Assembly: GCF_030689025.1 (NCBI RefSeq)
Contig: NZ_JAUYWA010000011.1
Span: 53,283 to 117,282, forward strand
DNA from: Oceanobacter sp. 1_MG-2023
GTDB taxonomy: Bacteria > Pseudomonadota > Gammaproteobacteria > Pseudomonadales > Oceanobacteraceae
Direction: 5' to 3'
DNA: 64,000 nucleotides
Shown here: positions 56,331 to 64,000 of the stretch, piece by piece
How the letters are laid out: each line of letters opens with the position of its first letter
Position numbering within the stretch: the stretch's first letter is position 1
Made by a program: the position numbers and the translations under genes
The notes under the pieces: generated by a model
Told to the model about the DNA's origin: nothing
Seen by the model: the letters and a program-made list of their open reading frames with translations, nothing else
Databases searched by the model: none

Positions 56331-56629
56331 AGATCAGCGTTGCCAAAATACTGATTGGCCTGGTGAAGGGCTACCAGATGTGGATCAGCCCCTTGCTCGG
56401 TCACAACTGCCGCTTCTATCCCAGTTGCTCGCAATACGCCGTTGAAGCGATTCAGCTGCATGGTGGCTGGCGTGGCAGCTGGCTGGCCCTGCGACGACTG
56501 GGCCGCTGTCATCCGTTCCATCCTGGAGGTTTTGATCCGGTGCCCGGCGTCCCTGACCCAGAGCCGAAATCCCTCTCAGGCCCAGAGACTCCAAAAGATG
56601 AGACTCAAAGAGACCGCCATGATTCGTAA
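56327..56629 (+). CDS. yidD: YidD-family protein
   Basis: 100 residues. [20 protein letters not shown] with [11 protein letters not shown] is the family hallmark, with three conserved cysteines. YidD helps YidC-dependent membrane insertion. The usual copy is beside rnpA-yidC; this one sits in a zinc operon, translationally coupled to folE2 (ATGA), and has an acidic Pro-rich C-terminal tail. Its role in zinc starvation is not clear. Confidence 0.92.
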   Translation: MKISVAKILIGLVKGYQMWISPLLGHNCRFYPSCSQYAVEAIQLHGGWRGSWLALRRLGRCHPFHPGGFDPVPGVPDPEPKSLSGPETPKDETQRDRHDS

Positions 56630-57179
56630 AAACCCCCAGGGGGACTTGCCGCAAGTTCACCCCAGTGCGTTTGTCGACCCGACGGCTATTTTATGTGGGC
56701 CAGTGATTGTCGAAGAAAACGTCTTTATTGGCCCCTACGCCGTTATTCGCGCAGACGAACGTAATGCCGACGGTGGCATCGAGCCGATTGTGATTGGAGC
56801 CCACTCCAATATTCAGGATGGTGTGGTGATTCACTCCAAATCCGGTGCCGCCGTCCGTATCGGCCAACACACCTCGATTGCCCACCGGGCCATTGTCCAC
56901 GGCCCCTGCGTGGTAAAGGACCGTGTCTTTATCGGCTTCAACAGCGTGCTGTTCAACTGCCAGATCAATAACGGCTGTGTGATCCGCTACAACGCGGTGG
57001 TCGACGGCTGCGAGCTGCCCGAAGACTTTTATGTGCCATCCACTGCCCGTATCGATGCCCACACCGACCTGGATAGCATGCCCAGAGTATCCGCCGACAG
57101 CAGTGAATTTTCCGAAGATGTTGCCCGTACCAACAACGATCTGGTCGCGGGCTACAAACATATCCAGAACGAGTTTTGA
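56619..57179 (+). CDS. Gamma-carbonic anhydrase-like protein
   Basis: 186 residues of left-handed beta-helix repeats ([50 protein letters not shown]). Three metal-binding His positions are intact (VVIH and IAH ... VHG). Gamma enzymes can use iron or cobalt in place of zinc, so this fits replacement of a zinc carbonic anhydrase in starvation. ATG 56619 overlaps yidD by 11 bases. It could also be another metal-dependent hexapeptide enzyme. Confidence 0.86.
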   Translation: MIRKNPQGDLPQVHPSAFVDPTAILCGPVIVEENVFIGPYAVIRADERNADGGIEPIVIGAHSNIQDGVVIHSKSGAAVRIGQHTSIAHRAIVHGPCVVKDRVFIGFNSVLFNCQINNGCVIRYNAVVDGCELPEDFYVPSTARIDAHTDLDSMPRVSADSSEFSEDVARTNNDLVAGYKHIQNEF

Positions 57180-57182
57180 ACC

Positions 57183-59210
57183 ATGATTTTACCCCCCGCC
57201 ATCGCCAATGAGGATTCCGCAATCAACGCCAACGAGGTACACATCACCCTGCCCGACGGCAATATCCTGCCCTTCACTCAGGCACCCACCCTGCTGGATG
57301 TCGCCAACGCCATCAGCCCACAGTTTGCCAAACAGGTGGTGGCCGGGTGCATCAATGGCGAAGCCCACGACCTCAGCGACCGGATCACCGACAACGCCGC
57401 CGTTACACTGACCAGGGCCAGCGACGACGACGGGATCGATATTATCCGCCACTCCTGCGCCCACCTGCTGGGGCATGCGCTCAAGCAGTTATTCCCAACC
57501 GCCCAAATGGTGATTGGGCCTGTGATCCGCAACGGCTTTTATTACGATATTGCCTACGAACGGACTTTCACACCGGACGATATCAACGCCATCGAAACGC
57601 GTATGAAAGCGCTGATCAACACACACTACGATGTGATCAAGCGCATGACTCCCCGCGCCGAAGCCATACAGCAGTTCCGCGACCGTAACGAGGAATACAA
57701 GCTGCGGCTGATCGACGATCTCCCGGAAGTCGACGAACTGGGGCTGTATTTCCATCAGGAATACCTCGATATGTGCCGTGGCCCTCATGTGCCCAACACC
57801 CGCTTTCTCAAGCATTTCAAGCTCACCGGCGTCTCCGGCGCCTACTGGCGGGGGGATGCCAACAACGAACAGCTGCAACGTATTTACGGCACCGCCTGGG
57901 CCACCAAACAGCAACTGAAAGATCACCTCACCCGGCTGGAAGAAGCCGAAAAGCGCGATCATCGGCGGCTCGGCAAGGAACTCGACCTGTTCCACTTTCA
58001 GGAAGACGCCCCCGGCGCCGTATTCTGGCACCCGAAAGGCTGGACCCTGTTTCAGCAACTGATCGATTACATGCGCCGCCGCCAACAACAGGCCGGTTAC
58101 ACCGAAGTGAACACCCCGGACATGATGGACCGCAGCCTGTGGGAAATTTCCGGCCACTGGCAAAACTACCGCGACCATATGTTCAGCACCGAAACCGAAG
58201 ACGGTCGCCATCTGGCCCTGAAGCCCATGAACTGCCCTGGCAGTGTGCTGCTGTTTCATCACGGCCTGAAAAGCTATCGCGACTTGCCCATCCGTATGGG
58301 AGAGTTTGGCAAGGTGCACCGCTACGAGCCGTCCGGTGCCCTGCACGGCCTGCTGCGGGTACGCCACTTCACCCAGGACGACGCCCATATCTACTGCACA
58401 CCGCAACAGCTGAACGCGGAATGCCAGACAGTGATTGCCCTGACTCTGGATATCTATCGCCAGTTCGGTTTTGACGATATCCGCATCAAGCTGTCGACCC
58501 GGCCCGACAACCGCATTGGCCACGACGAGACCTGGGATTTGCTGGAGCAGTCCCTGATCGACGCCCTGCAACAACAAGGCATGGAGTACCAGCTCAACCC
58601 CGGCGAAGGCGCCTTCTACGGCCCGAAACTGGAATTTGTACTGCGCGATGCCATCGGCCGCGACTGGCAATGTGGCACGCTGCAAGTCGATATGAACCTG
58701 CCCGAACGTTTTGACGTCAGCTACATCAACGAAGCCGGAGAACGCGAACGGCCAGTGATGCTGCACCGGGCACTGTTCGGCTCACTGGAACGTTTTACCG
58801 GAATTCTGCTGGAGCATCACAGCGGCAAGCTGCCGATCTGGCTATCACCCGTTCAGGCTGTGGTGATGTCCATTGCCGAAGCCCAGAACCACTATGCCAG
58901 CCAGCTGGCCGAGCTGCTGAACCTGCACGGTATCCGCACCGACAGCGACACCCGTAATGAAAAAATCGGCTACAAGATACGCCAGCAAACGCTGCAGCGC
59001 ATACCTTACCTGCTGATTGCCGGCAAACAGGAAATCGCCGACGGCACCATCACCCTCCGCGATCGCCACGGCAAACAACTCGGCACCTATCCCCTTGCGG
59101 ACGCCGTCGAGTTCCTGCAAGAAATGGTCATCGCACCGGACTTTACCCGCTCCGAACAACGCCGCCAGACCTTGCTGCAACAGCTGAACAAGCAGCAGGC
59201 CAAAACATGA
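57183..59210 (+). CDS. thrS: Threonyl-tRNA synthetase, Zur-operon paralog
   Basis: 675 residues, about 30 more than E. coli ThrS, mostly at the N-terminus. TGS domain (about 18-80), editing domain with [11 protein letters not shown], catalytic core with motif 2 and 3, and anticodon domain. The catalytic zinc ligands are kept: Cys351 (PMNCPGS), His402 (DDAHIY) and the His in [10 protein letters not shown]. The His after NCPG in most ThrRS is Ser here. An extra ThrRS under Zur is known in Pseudomonas and cyanobacteria-like zinc operons; it may hold zinc more tightly. ATG three bases after the gamma-carbonic anhydrase gene. Confidence 0.94.
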   Translation: MILPPAIANEDSAINANEVHITLPDGNILPFTQAPTLLDVANAISPQFAKQVVAGCINGEAHDLSDRITDNAAVTLTRASDDDGIDIIRHSCAHLLGHALKQLFPTAQMVIGPVIRNGFYYDIAYERTFTPDDINAIETRMKALINTHYDVIKRMTPRAEAIQQFRDRNEEYKLRLIDDLPEVDELGLYFHQEYLDMCRGPHVPNTRFLKHFKLTGVSGAYWRGDANNEQLQRIYGTAWATKQQLKDHLTRLEEAEKRDHRRLGKELDLFHFQEDAPGAVFWHPKGWTLFQQLIDYMRRRQQQAGYTEVNTPDMMDRSLWEISGHWQNYRDHMFSTETEDGRHLALKPMNCPGSVLLFHHGLKSYRDLPIRMGEFGKVHRYEPSGALHGLLRVRHFTQDDAHIYCTPQQLNAECQTVIALTLDIYRQFGFDDIRIKLSTRPDNRIGHDETWDLLEQSLIDALQQQGMEYQLNPGEGAFYGPKLEFVLRDAIGRDWQCGTLQVDMNLPERFDVSYINEAGERERPVMLHRALFGSLERFTGILLEHHSGKLPIWLSPVQAVVMSIAEAQNHYASQLAELLNLHGIRTDSDTRNEKIGYKIRQQTLQRIPYLLIAGKQEIADGTITLRDRHGKQLGTYPLADAVEFLQEMVIAPDFTRSEQRRQTLLQQLNKQQAKT

Positions 59211-60553
59211 ACCAGCATGCCGATTTACTGCTCCGTGGTGGCACACTGCTGACACCGAACGGCCGTCAGATAGCGGATATCGCCTGCCGTCAGGGCCGTA
59301 TTGTAGCGCTGGGAGATCTGCGTCAGTGGAGCAGTGATCAGCACCTGAACCTGACCGGATTACACGTATTGCCCGGCGTCATCGACAGCCAGGTACACTT
59401 CCGCCAACCCGGCCTCGAGCACAAGGAAACCATCGAAGCCGGTTCCCGCGGTGCTGTACTCGGTGGCGTCACCGCCTTTTTTGAAATGCCCAACACCCAC
59501 CCGCTGACACTCAGTGGTGCCGACCTGCAAGCCAAACTCGACATCGCCGCCAACAGCAGCTGGTGTGACTACGCCTTTTACATCGGCGGCTCTGCCAGCA
59601 ATCGCAATGAGATGCTGGCGCTGGAACAGCTGCCCGGCAGTGCCGGCATCAAGGTATTTATGGGCAGCTCCTTCGGCGATCTGCTGACCGACAACGACGA
59701 CGTTCTGCGACAACTGCTCAGCCACGGCCAACGTCGACTGGCAGTGCATGCTGAAGATCAGGCCCGCCTGATAGCACGCAAACAACAGTTGGGAGACAAC
59801 CATTCGGTACACCTGCACCCCCATTGGCGGGATGAACAAAGCGCCCTGCTGGCCACCCAAAAAGTCGTCCTCATGGCCGAACAGGCCGGGCGCAGACTCC
59901 ATCTGTTGCATGTTTCAAGCGCAGCAGAAATGGCCTTTCTGGCGCACCATAAACGCCTGGTGGCGGTCGAGGTCACACCTCATCACCTCACCCTTGCGGC
60001 ACCAGACTGCTACGAGCAACTGGGCACACTGGCACAAATGAACCCACCGGTACGCGACCAGCGCCATCAGGATGCCCTGTGGGCAGCGATCAACAACGGC
60101 CTGGTCGATGTGATTGGCAGTGACCACGCACCTCACACCCTGGCAGAAAAACAGCACCCCTGGCCGGACTCACCCAGCGGCATGACCGGCGTACAAACCC
60201 TGTTACCCATCATGCTCGACCATGTCCATGCCGGCCGCCTGAGCCTGCAACGGCTGGTCGACCTCACCAGCGCCGGCCCGGCACGGGTATTCGGCATCGC
60301 GGGCAAAGGCCGCCTGGCCGTCGGCTACGATGCCGATTTCAGCATCGTCGACCTGCAAGCCCAACGCACCATCCGCAACCCATGGATCGCCAGCATCAGT
60401 GGCTGGACACCTTACGACGGTCGCCAGGTAACCGGCTGGCCCATACACACCGTCGTCCGTGGTCATGTGGTGGTGCAGGACGAAACCCTGATGACCCGTC
60501 CAGCAGCCCAAACCATAAAATTTACCGAATCCTTTTTTGCGGAGCCATCCTGA
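59207..60553 (+). CDS. pyrC: Dihydroorotase (class I), Zur-operon paralog
   Basis: 448 residues, amidohydrolase. The first metal motif is [13 protein letters not shown], where the first His of H-x-H is Gln62. Carboxylated Lys is in [10 protein letters not shown], further His in AVHAED and LLHVSSAAE, and the catalytic Asp in [13 protein letters not shown]. Closes carbamoyl aspartate to dihydroorotate for pyrimidine synthesis. Such PyrC copies in Zur operons back up the main enzyme. Overlaps thrS by four bases and hisI by one. Confidence 0.9.
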   Translation: MNQHADLLLRGGTLLTPNGRQIADIACRQGRIVALGDLRQWSSDQHLNLTGLHVLPGVIDSQVHFRQPGLEHKETIEAGSRGAVLGGVTAFFEMPNTHPLTLSGADLQAKLDIAANSSWCDYAFYIGGSASNRNEMLALEQLPGSAGIKVFMGSSFGDLLTDNDDVLRQLLSHGQRRLAVHAEDQARLIARKQQLGDNHSVHLHPHWRDEQSALLATQKVVLMAEQAGRRLHLLHVSSAAEMAFLAHHKRLVAVEVTPHHLTLAAPDCYEQLGTLAQMNPPVRDQRHQDALWAAINNGLVDVIGSDHAPHTLAEKQHPWPDSPSGMTGVQTLLPIMLDHVHAGRLSLQRLVDLTSAGPARVFGIAGKGRLAVGYDADFSIVDLQAQRTIRNPWIASISGWTPYDGRQVTGWPIHTVVRGHVVVQDETLMTRPAAQTIKFTESFFAEPS

Positions 60554-61056
60554 TGACCTCTAACCCCCAAGACACCAGCTCCACAAACCAGTTTGCCCCT
60601 CGCACCAGCATCGAACAGGTGGAAGAGAGCAACCAGCTGGCACCAAAGTTCGATGACCAAGGCCTGATTGCCTGCATCACCACCGACGCCGCCAGCGGTG
60701 ACGTACTGATGCTGGGATATATGAACGCCGCAGCGCTCAAGCTCACCATCGCCACCGGAGAAGCCCACTACTGGAGCCGCTCCCGCCAGGTGCTCTGGCA
60801 CAAAGGCGCGACCAGTGGCCTGACACAACAGGTAGAAGAAATGCGCATCGACGACGACCAGGACGCCGTCTGGATCAAGGTTCGAGTGGCCGGAAATGGA
60901 GCCAGCTGCCACGTGGGTTATCGCAGTTGCTTCTATCGCAACATCGCCGTCGCCCAACAATCAGCAACAAGCGATTCACTCACCTTTAATGAATCAGACA
61001 AGGTTTTTGACCCGGAACACATCTACCCCGGCATACCCAACCCGACCCAACTGTAA
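60553..61056 (+). CDS. hisI: Phosphoribosyl-AMP cyclohydrolase, Zur-operon paralog
   Basis: 167 residues. Family features: DVLMLGYMNAAAL, GEAHYWSRSRQVLWHKGATSG, and SCHVGYRSCFYRN with two zinc Cys (119 and 126). The usual zinc/metal motif D-C-D-x-D is DDDQD here (100-104), so one zinc ligand Cys is Asp. It catalyses a step of histidine synthesis and probably works with a different metal demand than HisI1. TGATG overlap with pyrC. Last gene of the operon. Confidence 0.93.
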   Translation: MTSNPQDTSSTNQFAPRTSIEQVEESNQLAPKFDDQGLIACITTDAASGDVLMLGYMNAAALKLTIATGEAHYWSRSRQVLWHKGATSGLTQQVEEMRIDDDQDAVWIKVRVAGNGASCHVGYRSCFYRNIAVAQQSATSDSLTFNESDKVFDPEHIYPGIPNPTQL

Positions 61057-61283
61057 CCCCCGCTCAGGGACAGGATAAAAAACACACAACAAGCGTGAGG
61101 GTAGCGGTCAAATCTTCCGGGCGGTATTCTGTGATCCAATTTTGCTTCAAGGCTCCGGATAGATGCGTGCCTTGGTAGTAACGACTCTCGTCAATGGGCT
61201 ATCGATATGGATTTCAGTTCTCTGCTCGGCACTCTTGCTCGGTCTTCGGTGCTGGCAGCTACCCCTTCCTTCGACCTTCCCCT

Positions 61284-62972
61284 ATGACCGACTACCCGAC
61301 CCATCGTTATTACGAGCAACACGTACAGGATGTTTTTACCCGCTATGAGTCGGTAAGCAGTCCCATGCTGGCTTACTTCCCGATGGCTTTTCTGCCCGGC
61401 AGTCGAGTACTGGATGTTGGCTGTGGCTCAGGCCGCGACCTGAAGGCATTACTGGCCCAGGGTTACGATGCTTATGGCGTTGAGCCGGTGGATGGATTGC
61501 GATCTCAGGCAGTGGCACTGTGCCCGTCACTATCAACACGTATTCACGCCGGATATTTACCGGAAGTCCGCTCGGATAAACCATTCGATGGTGTGTTGTG
61601 CAGTGCCGTCTTGATGCACGTCCCCGTCGGCGAACAGCTTGAAGCTTTCGTCAACCTGCGCACCTTACTGAAAGTCGGCGGCCGCTTACTACTGGCGCTC
61701 CCCTCTCCCAGAGCAGATCTTGATCCACAACACCGAGATCCGGGCGGACGTCTGTTCCTGCCATTGGAAGCCGATCGTGTCCGTCTGATTGCAGAGCAGT
61801 TAGGGCTGGTTTTCCTGGGCCAGTTTACCAATGACGATGCCCTGGGCCGCAGTGATATGCAGTGGCATGTCATGCTGTTTGAAAAATCATCCGAACGTAA
61901 CCGGCCTCTGGATCGTATAGAAGCAGTACTCAAACACGACAAGAAAGTCGCCAGTTATAAATTGGCCTTGTTACGCGCCTTCTGTGATATGTCTGATCGT
62001 GATGCCAGTGCCGTCTCCTGGCTGTCGAGTGGTTTTATCGGCATGCCGGTGCGGGCCTTGGCAGAGTGCTGGCTACGTTATTACTGGCCTCTGATCGCCT
62101 CGCCAGTGCATATCCCCCAAAGCAATAATGATCACCCCGGCAGTACTCGACCACCGGCTTTCCGCACTGCTCTGGGCCATCTGATCCAGCTTTGCCAAAC
62201 CAATTACGGCACAGATCCGACCGTCACCTACAGCCTGTTTATCCTGGGTTGGAAAAAAGACAACCTGCCAGTCCCCATCGTGAAACAGCTGAATAAAACA
62301 CTCGCGATCATGGCTCGCACCCTGATCGACGGGCCAGTCCGCCATGCCGCCCAAGGGGATATGTTCTGCTACGACAAAACCCGCAAGCTGGTATTGCTGG
62401 AAGTCGATCTATGGCGAGAATTCTGCCTGTCGGGCTACTGGATACGAGACTCCCTCCTGCTACGCTGGTCGGAACTGTGTGAAAGCTTTGCAAAACGCAG
62501 TGATCCAACTATCCATCGCGGCGTGGTACTGCCTCTGCTGGTACAAGATGAAGATCCCAAGAGAGAACAAGGCCTGGCCCGTCGTCTGTATGCAGAAGCA
62601 ACAGATCTGACCTGTGTCTGGAGCGATACTCCTCTCAATATGAGTCGTATGGATGTGGACCATGTGCTGCCCTTCTCACTCTGGCACAACAACGATTTAT
62701 GGAACCTGCTGCCGTCTGACGAAAAGGTCAACAATGCCAAGAGAGACAAGATTCCTGCGCCGGAATTTTTACGCCGCCGTCACGAGATCATTATCGACAC
62801 CTGGCGCTTTGCCAATCAAATCGAACCCAAAGTCTTTCAATATGAAGTCCAACGCACGTTAGGTGAGTTCCACGTATCCCGCTGGGAACTCGATTTGTTC
62901 CAACACTTGTCTGAACGAGCCGCCCAAGCGATCTACCAGCGAGGAGAAGAACCCTGGCAATGGCAAGGCTGA
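61284..62972 (+). CDS. SAM methyltransferase fused to HNH endonuclease domain
   Basis: 562 residues from ATG 61284 (MTDYPTHRYYEQHVQDVF); no strong ribosome-binding site is seen. Residues 40-200 are a class I methyltransferase: motif I VLDVGCGSGRDL, acidic VEPVDG, FDGVLCSAVLMHVP. After a helical middle part (230-440) comes an HNH nuclease: single CVWSD, then DVDHVLPFSLWHNNDLWNLL and VNNAKRDKIP. The pairing of a modifier and a nuclease on one chain, next to mobile DNA, suggests a restriction or self/non-self system, but no partner gene is seen. It is also possible that the methyltransferase acts on a small molecule. Confidence 0.82.
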   Translation: MTDYPTHRYYEQHVQDVFTRYESVSSPMLAYFPMAFLPGSRVLDVGCGSGRDLKALLAQGYDAYGVEPVDGLRSQAVALCPSLSTRIHAGYLPEVRSDKPFDGVLCSAVLMHVPVGEQLEAFVNLRTLLKVGGRLLLALPSPRADLDPQHRDPGGRLFLPLEADRVRLIAEQLGLVFLGQFTNDDALGRSDMQWHVMLFEKSSERNRPLDRIEAVLKHDKKVASYKLALLRAFCDMSDRDASAVSWLSSGFIGMPVRALAECWLRYYWPLIASPVHIPQSNNDHPGSTRPPAFRTALGHLIQLCQTNYGTDPTVTYSLFILGWKKDNLPVPIVKQLNKTLAIMARTLIDGPVRHAAQGDMFCYDKTRKLVLLEVDLWREFCLSGYWIRDSLLLRWSELCESFAKRSDPTIHRGVVLPLLVQDEDPKREQGLARRLYAEATDLTCVWSDTPLNMSRMDVDHVLPFSLWHNNDLWNLLPSDEKVNNAKRDKIPAPEFLRRRHEIIIDTWRFANQIEPKVFQYEVQRTLGEFHVSRWELDLFQHLSERAAQAIYQRGEEPWQWQG

Positions 62973-62975
62973 ATG

Positions 62976-62999
62976 GCGGGCGGGCCGCCCGCGCTCCCA
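62976..62999 (+). repeat. REP palindrome 1
   Basis: GCGGGCGGGCCGCCCGCG hairpin plus GCTCCC tail, starting four bases after the methyltransferase-HNH stop. Followed by partial copies of the CCGCGCTCCCAG-TGTAC tail near 63028 and 63049-63061. Confidence 0.82.
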
Positions 63000-63107
63000 G
63001 ATGTACAAGGAACAACCGCCGCGCTCTCGGTATGTTATGAATAAACCCCCGCGCTCCCAGGTGTACGCAGCGCTCCCGGTGTTAACACTATGCCGCTCAT
63101 CAAATCA

Positions 63108-63131
63108 TGGGAGCGCGGACGGCCCGTCCGC
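63108..63131 (-). repeat. REP palindrome 2, inverted
   Basis: TGGGAGC tail then GCGGACGGCCCGTCCGC, the reverse orientation of REP 1, with which it forms an inverted pair of the BIME kind. Confidence 0.8.
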
Positions 63132-63244
63132 TTTATCCTATGGAACGTCCCGGGCCAGAATGGAATGGCACACGCGGACTATGGTAAAAAGCCGTTCGAG
63201 GGCTGAGTAAATGGACGCGGCTAAAAATGCAGCGCCCCTTGTCC

Positions 63245-63267
63245 GGGAGCGCGGACGGCTCGTCCGC
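63245..63267 (-). repeat. REP palindrome 3, inverted
   Basis: GGGAGCGCGGACGGCTCGTC followed by CGC, same orientation as REP 2, 58 bases before the transposase pseudogene. Confidence 0.8.
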
Positions 63268-63324
63268 ATCACAACTATCTGGCTGTCGGTACCTGGTTCG
63301 GCAGCGTCTTCAAGGCAGGAAGCC

Positions 63325-63914
63325 ATGAGCAATCACACGCAGAAAGGAATTCACAGCCGAGGCTATTTACCTCATATCGACAGCGCTGAGTTTCAGGTCA
63401 TTACCTACCGTCTTAACGATGCCTTACCGAAGGCTGTCATCGACCGGCTCAGGGATTTGCCGGACACTCAACGACGGCAACACACCGAGCAAGCCATGGA
63501 TGCCGGTTACGGTCATTGCTGGCTATCCCCGAGGTTGCTGCATTGGTGGTGGAGAATTGGTTCTACTTTCATGGGACGCGCTATCAGCTGATTGCCTGGG
63601 TGATGCCCAATCATGTGCATCTGCTGATACGGGTATTGAACGGTGAGTCGCTATCTCGCATCGTGCATAGCTGGAAGTCTTATACTGGCAAGAAGATCTC
63701 GGCGTTGCTGGCGGGTTCGCCGCCATCGATATGGCAACCGGATTATTGGGATCGATATATACGCAACGAAGCGCATTTTCAGCGGGCAATTGAGTATATC
63801 CATCAGAATCCGGTGAAAGCGGGGTTGGTGAAAAACGCGGAGGATTGGCGTTGGAGCAGTGCTTATGCCAGTGCTAATGCGGGCGGGCCGCCCGCGCTCC
63901 CGAGTATACTATGA
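63325..63914 (+). pseudogene. REP-associated tyrosine transposase (RAYT), frameshifted
   Basis: The N-terminal half (MSNHTQKGIHSRGYLPHIDS ... EQAMDAGYGHCWL) and C-terminal half (AIPEVAALVVENW, GTRYQLIAWVMPNHVHLLIR, YIHQNPVKAGLV, DWRWSSA) lie in different frames, meeting near 63520. The HxH of MPNHVHLL and the YIHQNP region, with its tyrosine motif, are intact. A single-base deletion would explain the break. The end of the reading frame runs into REP 4. The gene was probably able to mobilise the REPs around it, but is now dead or needs frameshifting. Confidence 0.85.
63879..63901 (+). repeat. REP palindrome 4
   Basis: GCGGGCGGGCCGCCCGCG and CTCCC, almost identical to REP 1, at the end of the RAYT frame. 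REP 1 and 4 point the same way and REP 2 and 3 the other. Confidence 0.82.
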
Positions 63915-63921
63915 AGCAATC

Positions 63922-64000
63922 GCGGTAGTGTTCAAAATTCTGTGTCACCTCTATAGTTTACCCTCTACAGGGAGTGACACATCATGTCTGATAAATACGA
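63922..64000 (+). mobile_element. Probable left end of an IS element
   Basis: GTAGTGTTCAAAATTCTGTG at about 63926 looks like the end of an IS256-type element. Behind it GTGTCAC ... GTGACAC forms an inverted repeat, and then ATG at 63984 opens a frame (MSDKY) cut by the window end. Only 17 coding bases are visible, so this rests on the shape of the end alone. Confidence 0.35.

Noticed and set aside
57489..58766. 425-codon open frame opposite thrS
   Set aside because: Antisense of a clear ThrRS gene; a product of GC-rich codon use.

Overview
The window is a chromosomal segment of a gammaproteobacterium, most likely a marine Oceanospirillales-type organism. This rests on the mix of genes (choline/betaine cluster, HasA-type hemophore, gammaproteobacterial Zur and Fur boxes, SelO, COG0523 and DUF1826 proteins) and the moderately high GC; no rRNA or tRNA is present to name it. 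About 55 protein genes are densely packed, and metal starvation dominates the content.

Layout. 1-14.6 kb: 3' part of topB, a duplicated DUF4377-type lipoprotein, an acyltransferase, a signalling trio (hybrid histidine kinase, HTH-receiver protein, receiver/PAS/degenerate-EAL protein), an M16 insulinase-type protease and selO. 14.7-26.2 kb: a zinc-starvation island (ZrgA-like His-rich protein, DUF3299 lipoprotein, MacB-like ABC ATPase and permease, unknown lipoprotein, DUF1826, COG0523 GTPase, AztD-like metallochaperone, ZnuD-like receptor), interrupted by a MarR/DUF2798/DUF3861 group. 26.3-38.6 kb: heme-iron acquisition (DUF454, PigA-type heme oxygenase, hasI-hasS-hasR-hasA-hasD-hasE with a GlyGly-CTERM GloVer-repeat protein inserted between hasA and hasD). 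38.7-45.9 kb: betIBA-choXWV for choline uptake and oxidation to glycine betaine. 46.3-51.7 kb: HbpS/GlcG-like protein, TetR with a CMD-GST pair, a [2Fe-2S] ferredoxin and a lipoprotein amidase. 52.2-61.1 kb: a second zinc-starvation block made of zinc-sparing paralogs (rpmE2, rpmJ2, an M23 endopeptidase, then GalB-like PIG-L, folE2, yidD, gamma-carbonic anhydrase, thrS, pyrC, hisI). 61.3-64 kb: accessory DNA with a methyltransferase-HNH fusion, REP palindromes around a frameshifted RAYT transposase, and the start of a probable IS.

Five sites of the form TTGTTAT-NNN-ATAACAA (14732, 17550, 22708, 52245, 54521) sit upstream of the zinc genes and tie both blocks into one likely Zur regulon. A Fur-like box precedes hasI. 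The zinc blocks together would import zinc across both membranes, allocate it (COG0523, AztD-like protein) and replace zinc-containing housekeeping proteins. The has block would secrete a hemophore, recapture it with heme, and release iron with heme oxygenase. The most unusual points are a GalB-like PIG-L enzyme as first gene of the Zur operon, the altered metal ligands of HisI and PyrC, the enlarged HasA, and the methyltransferase-HNH fusion.
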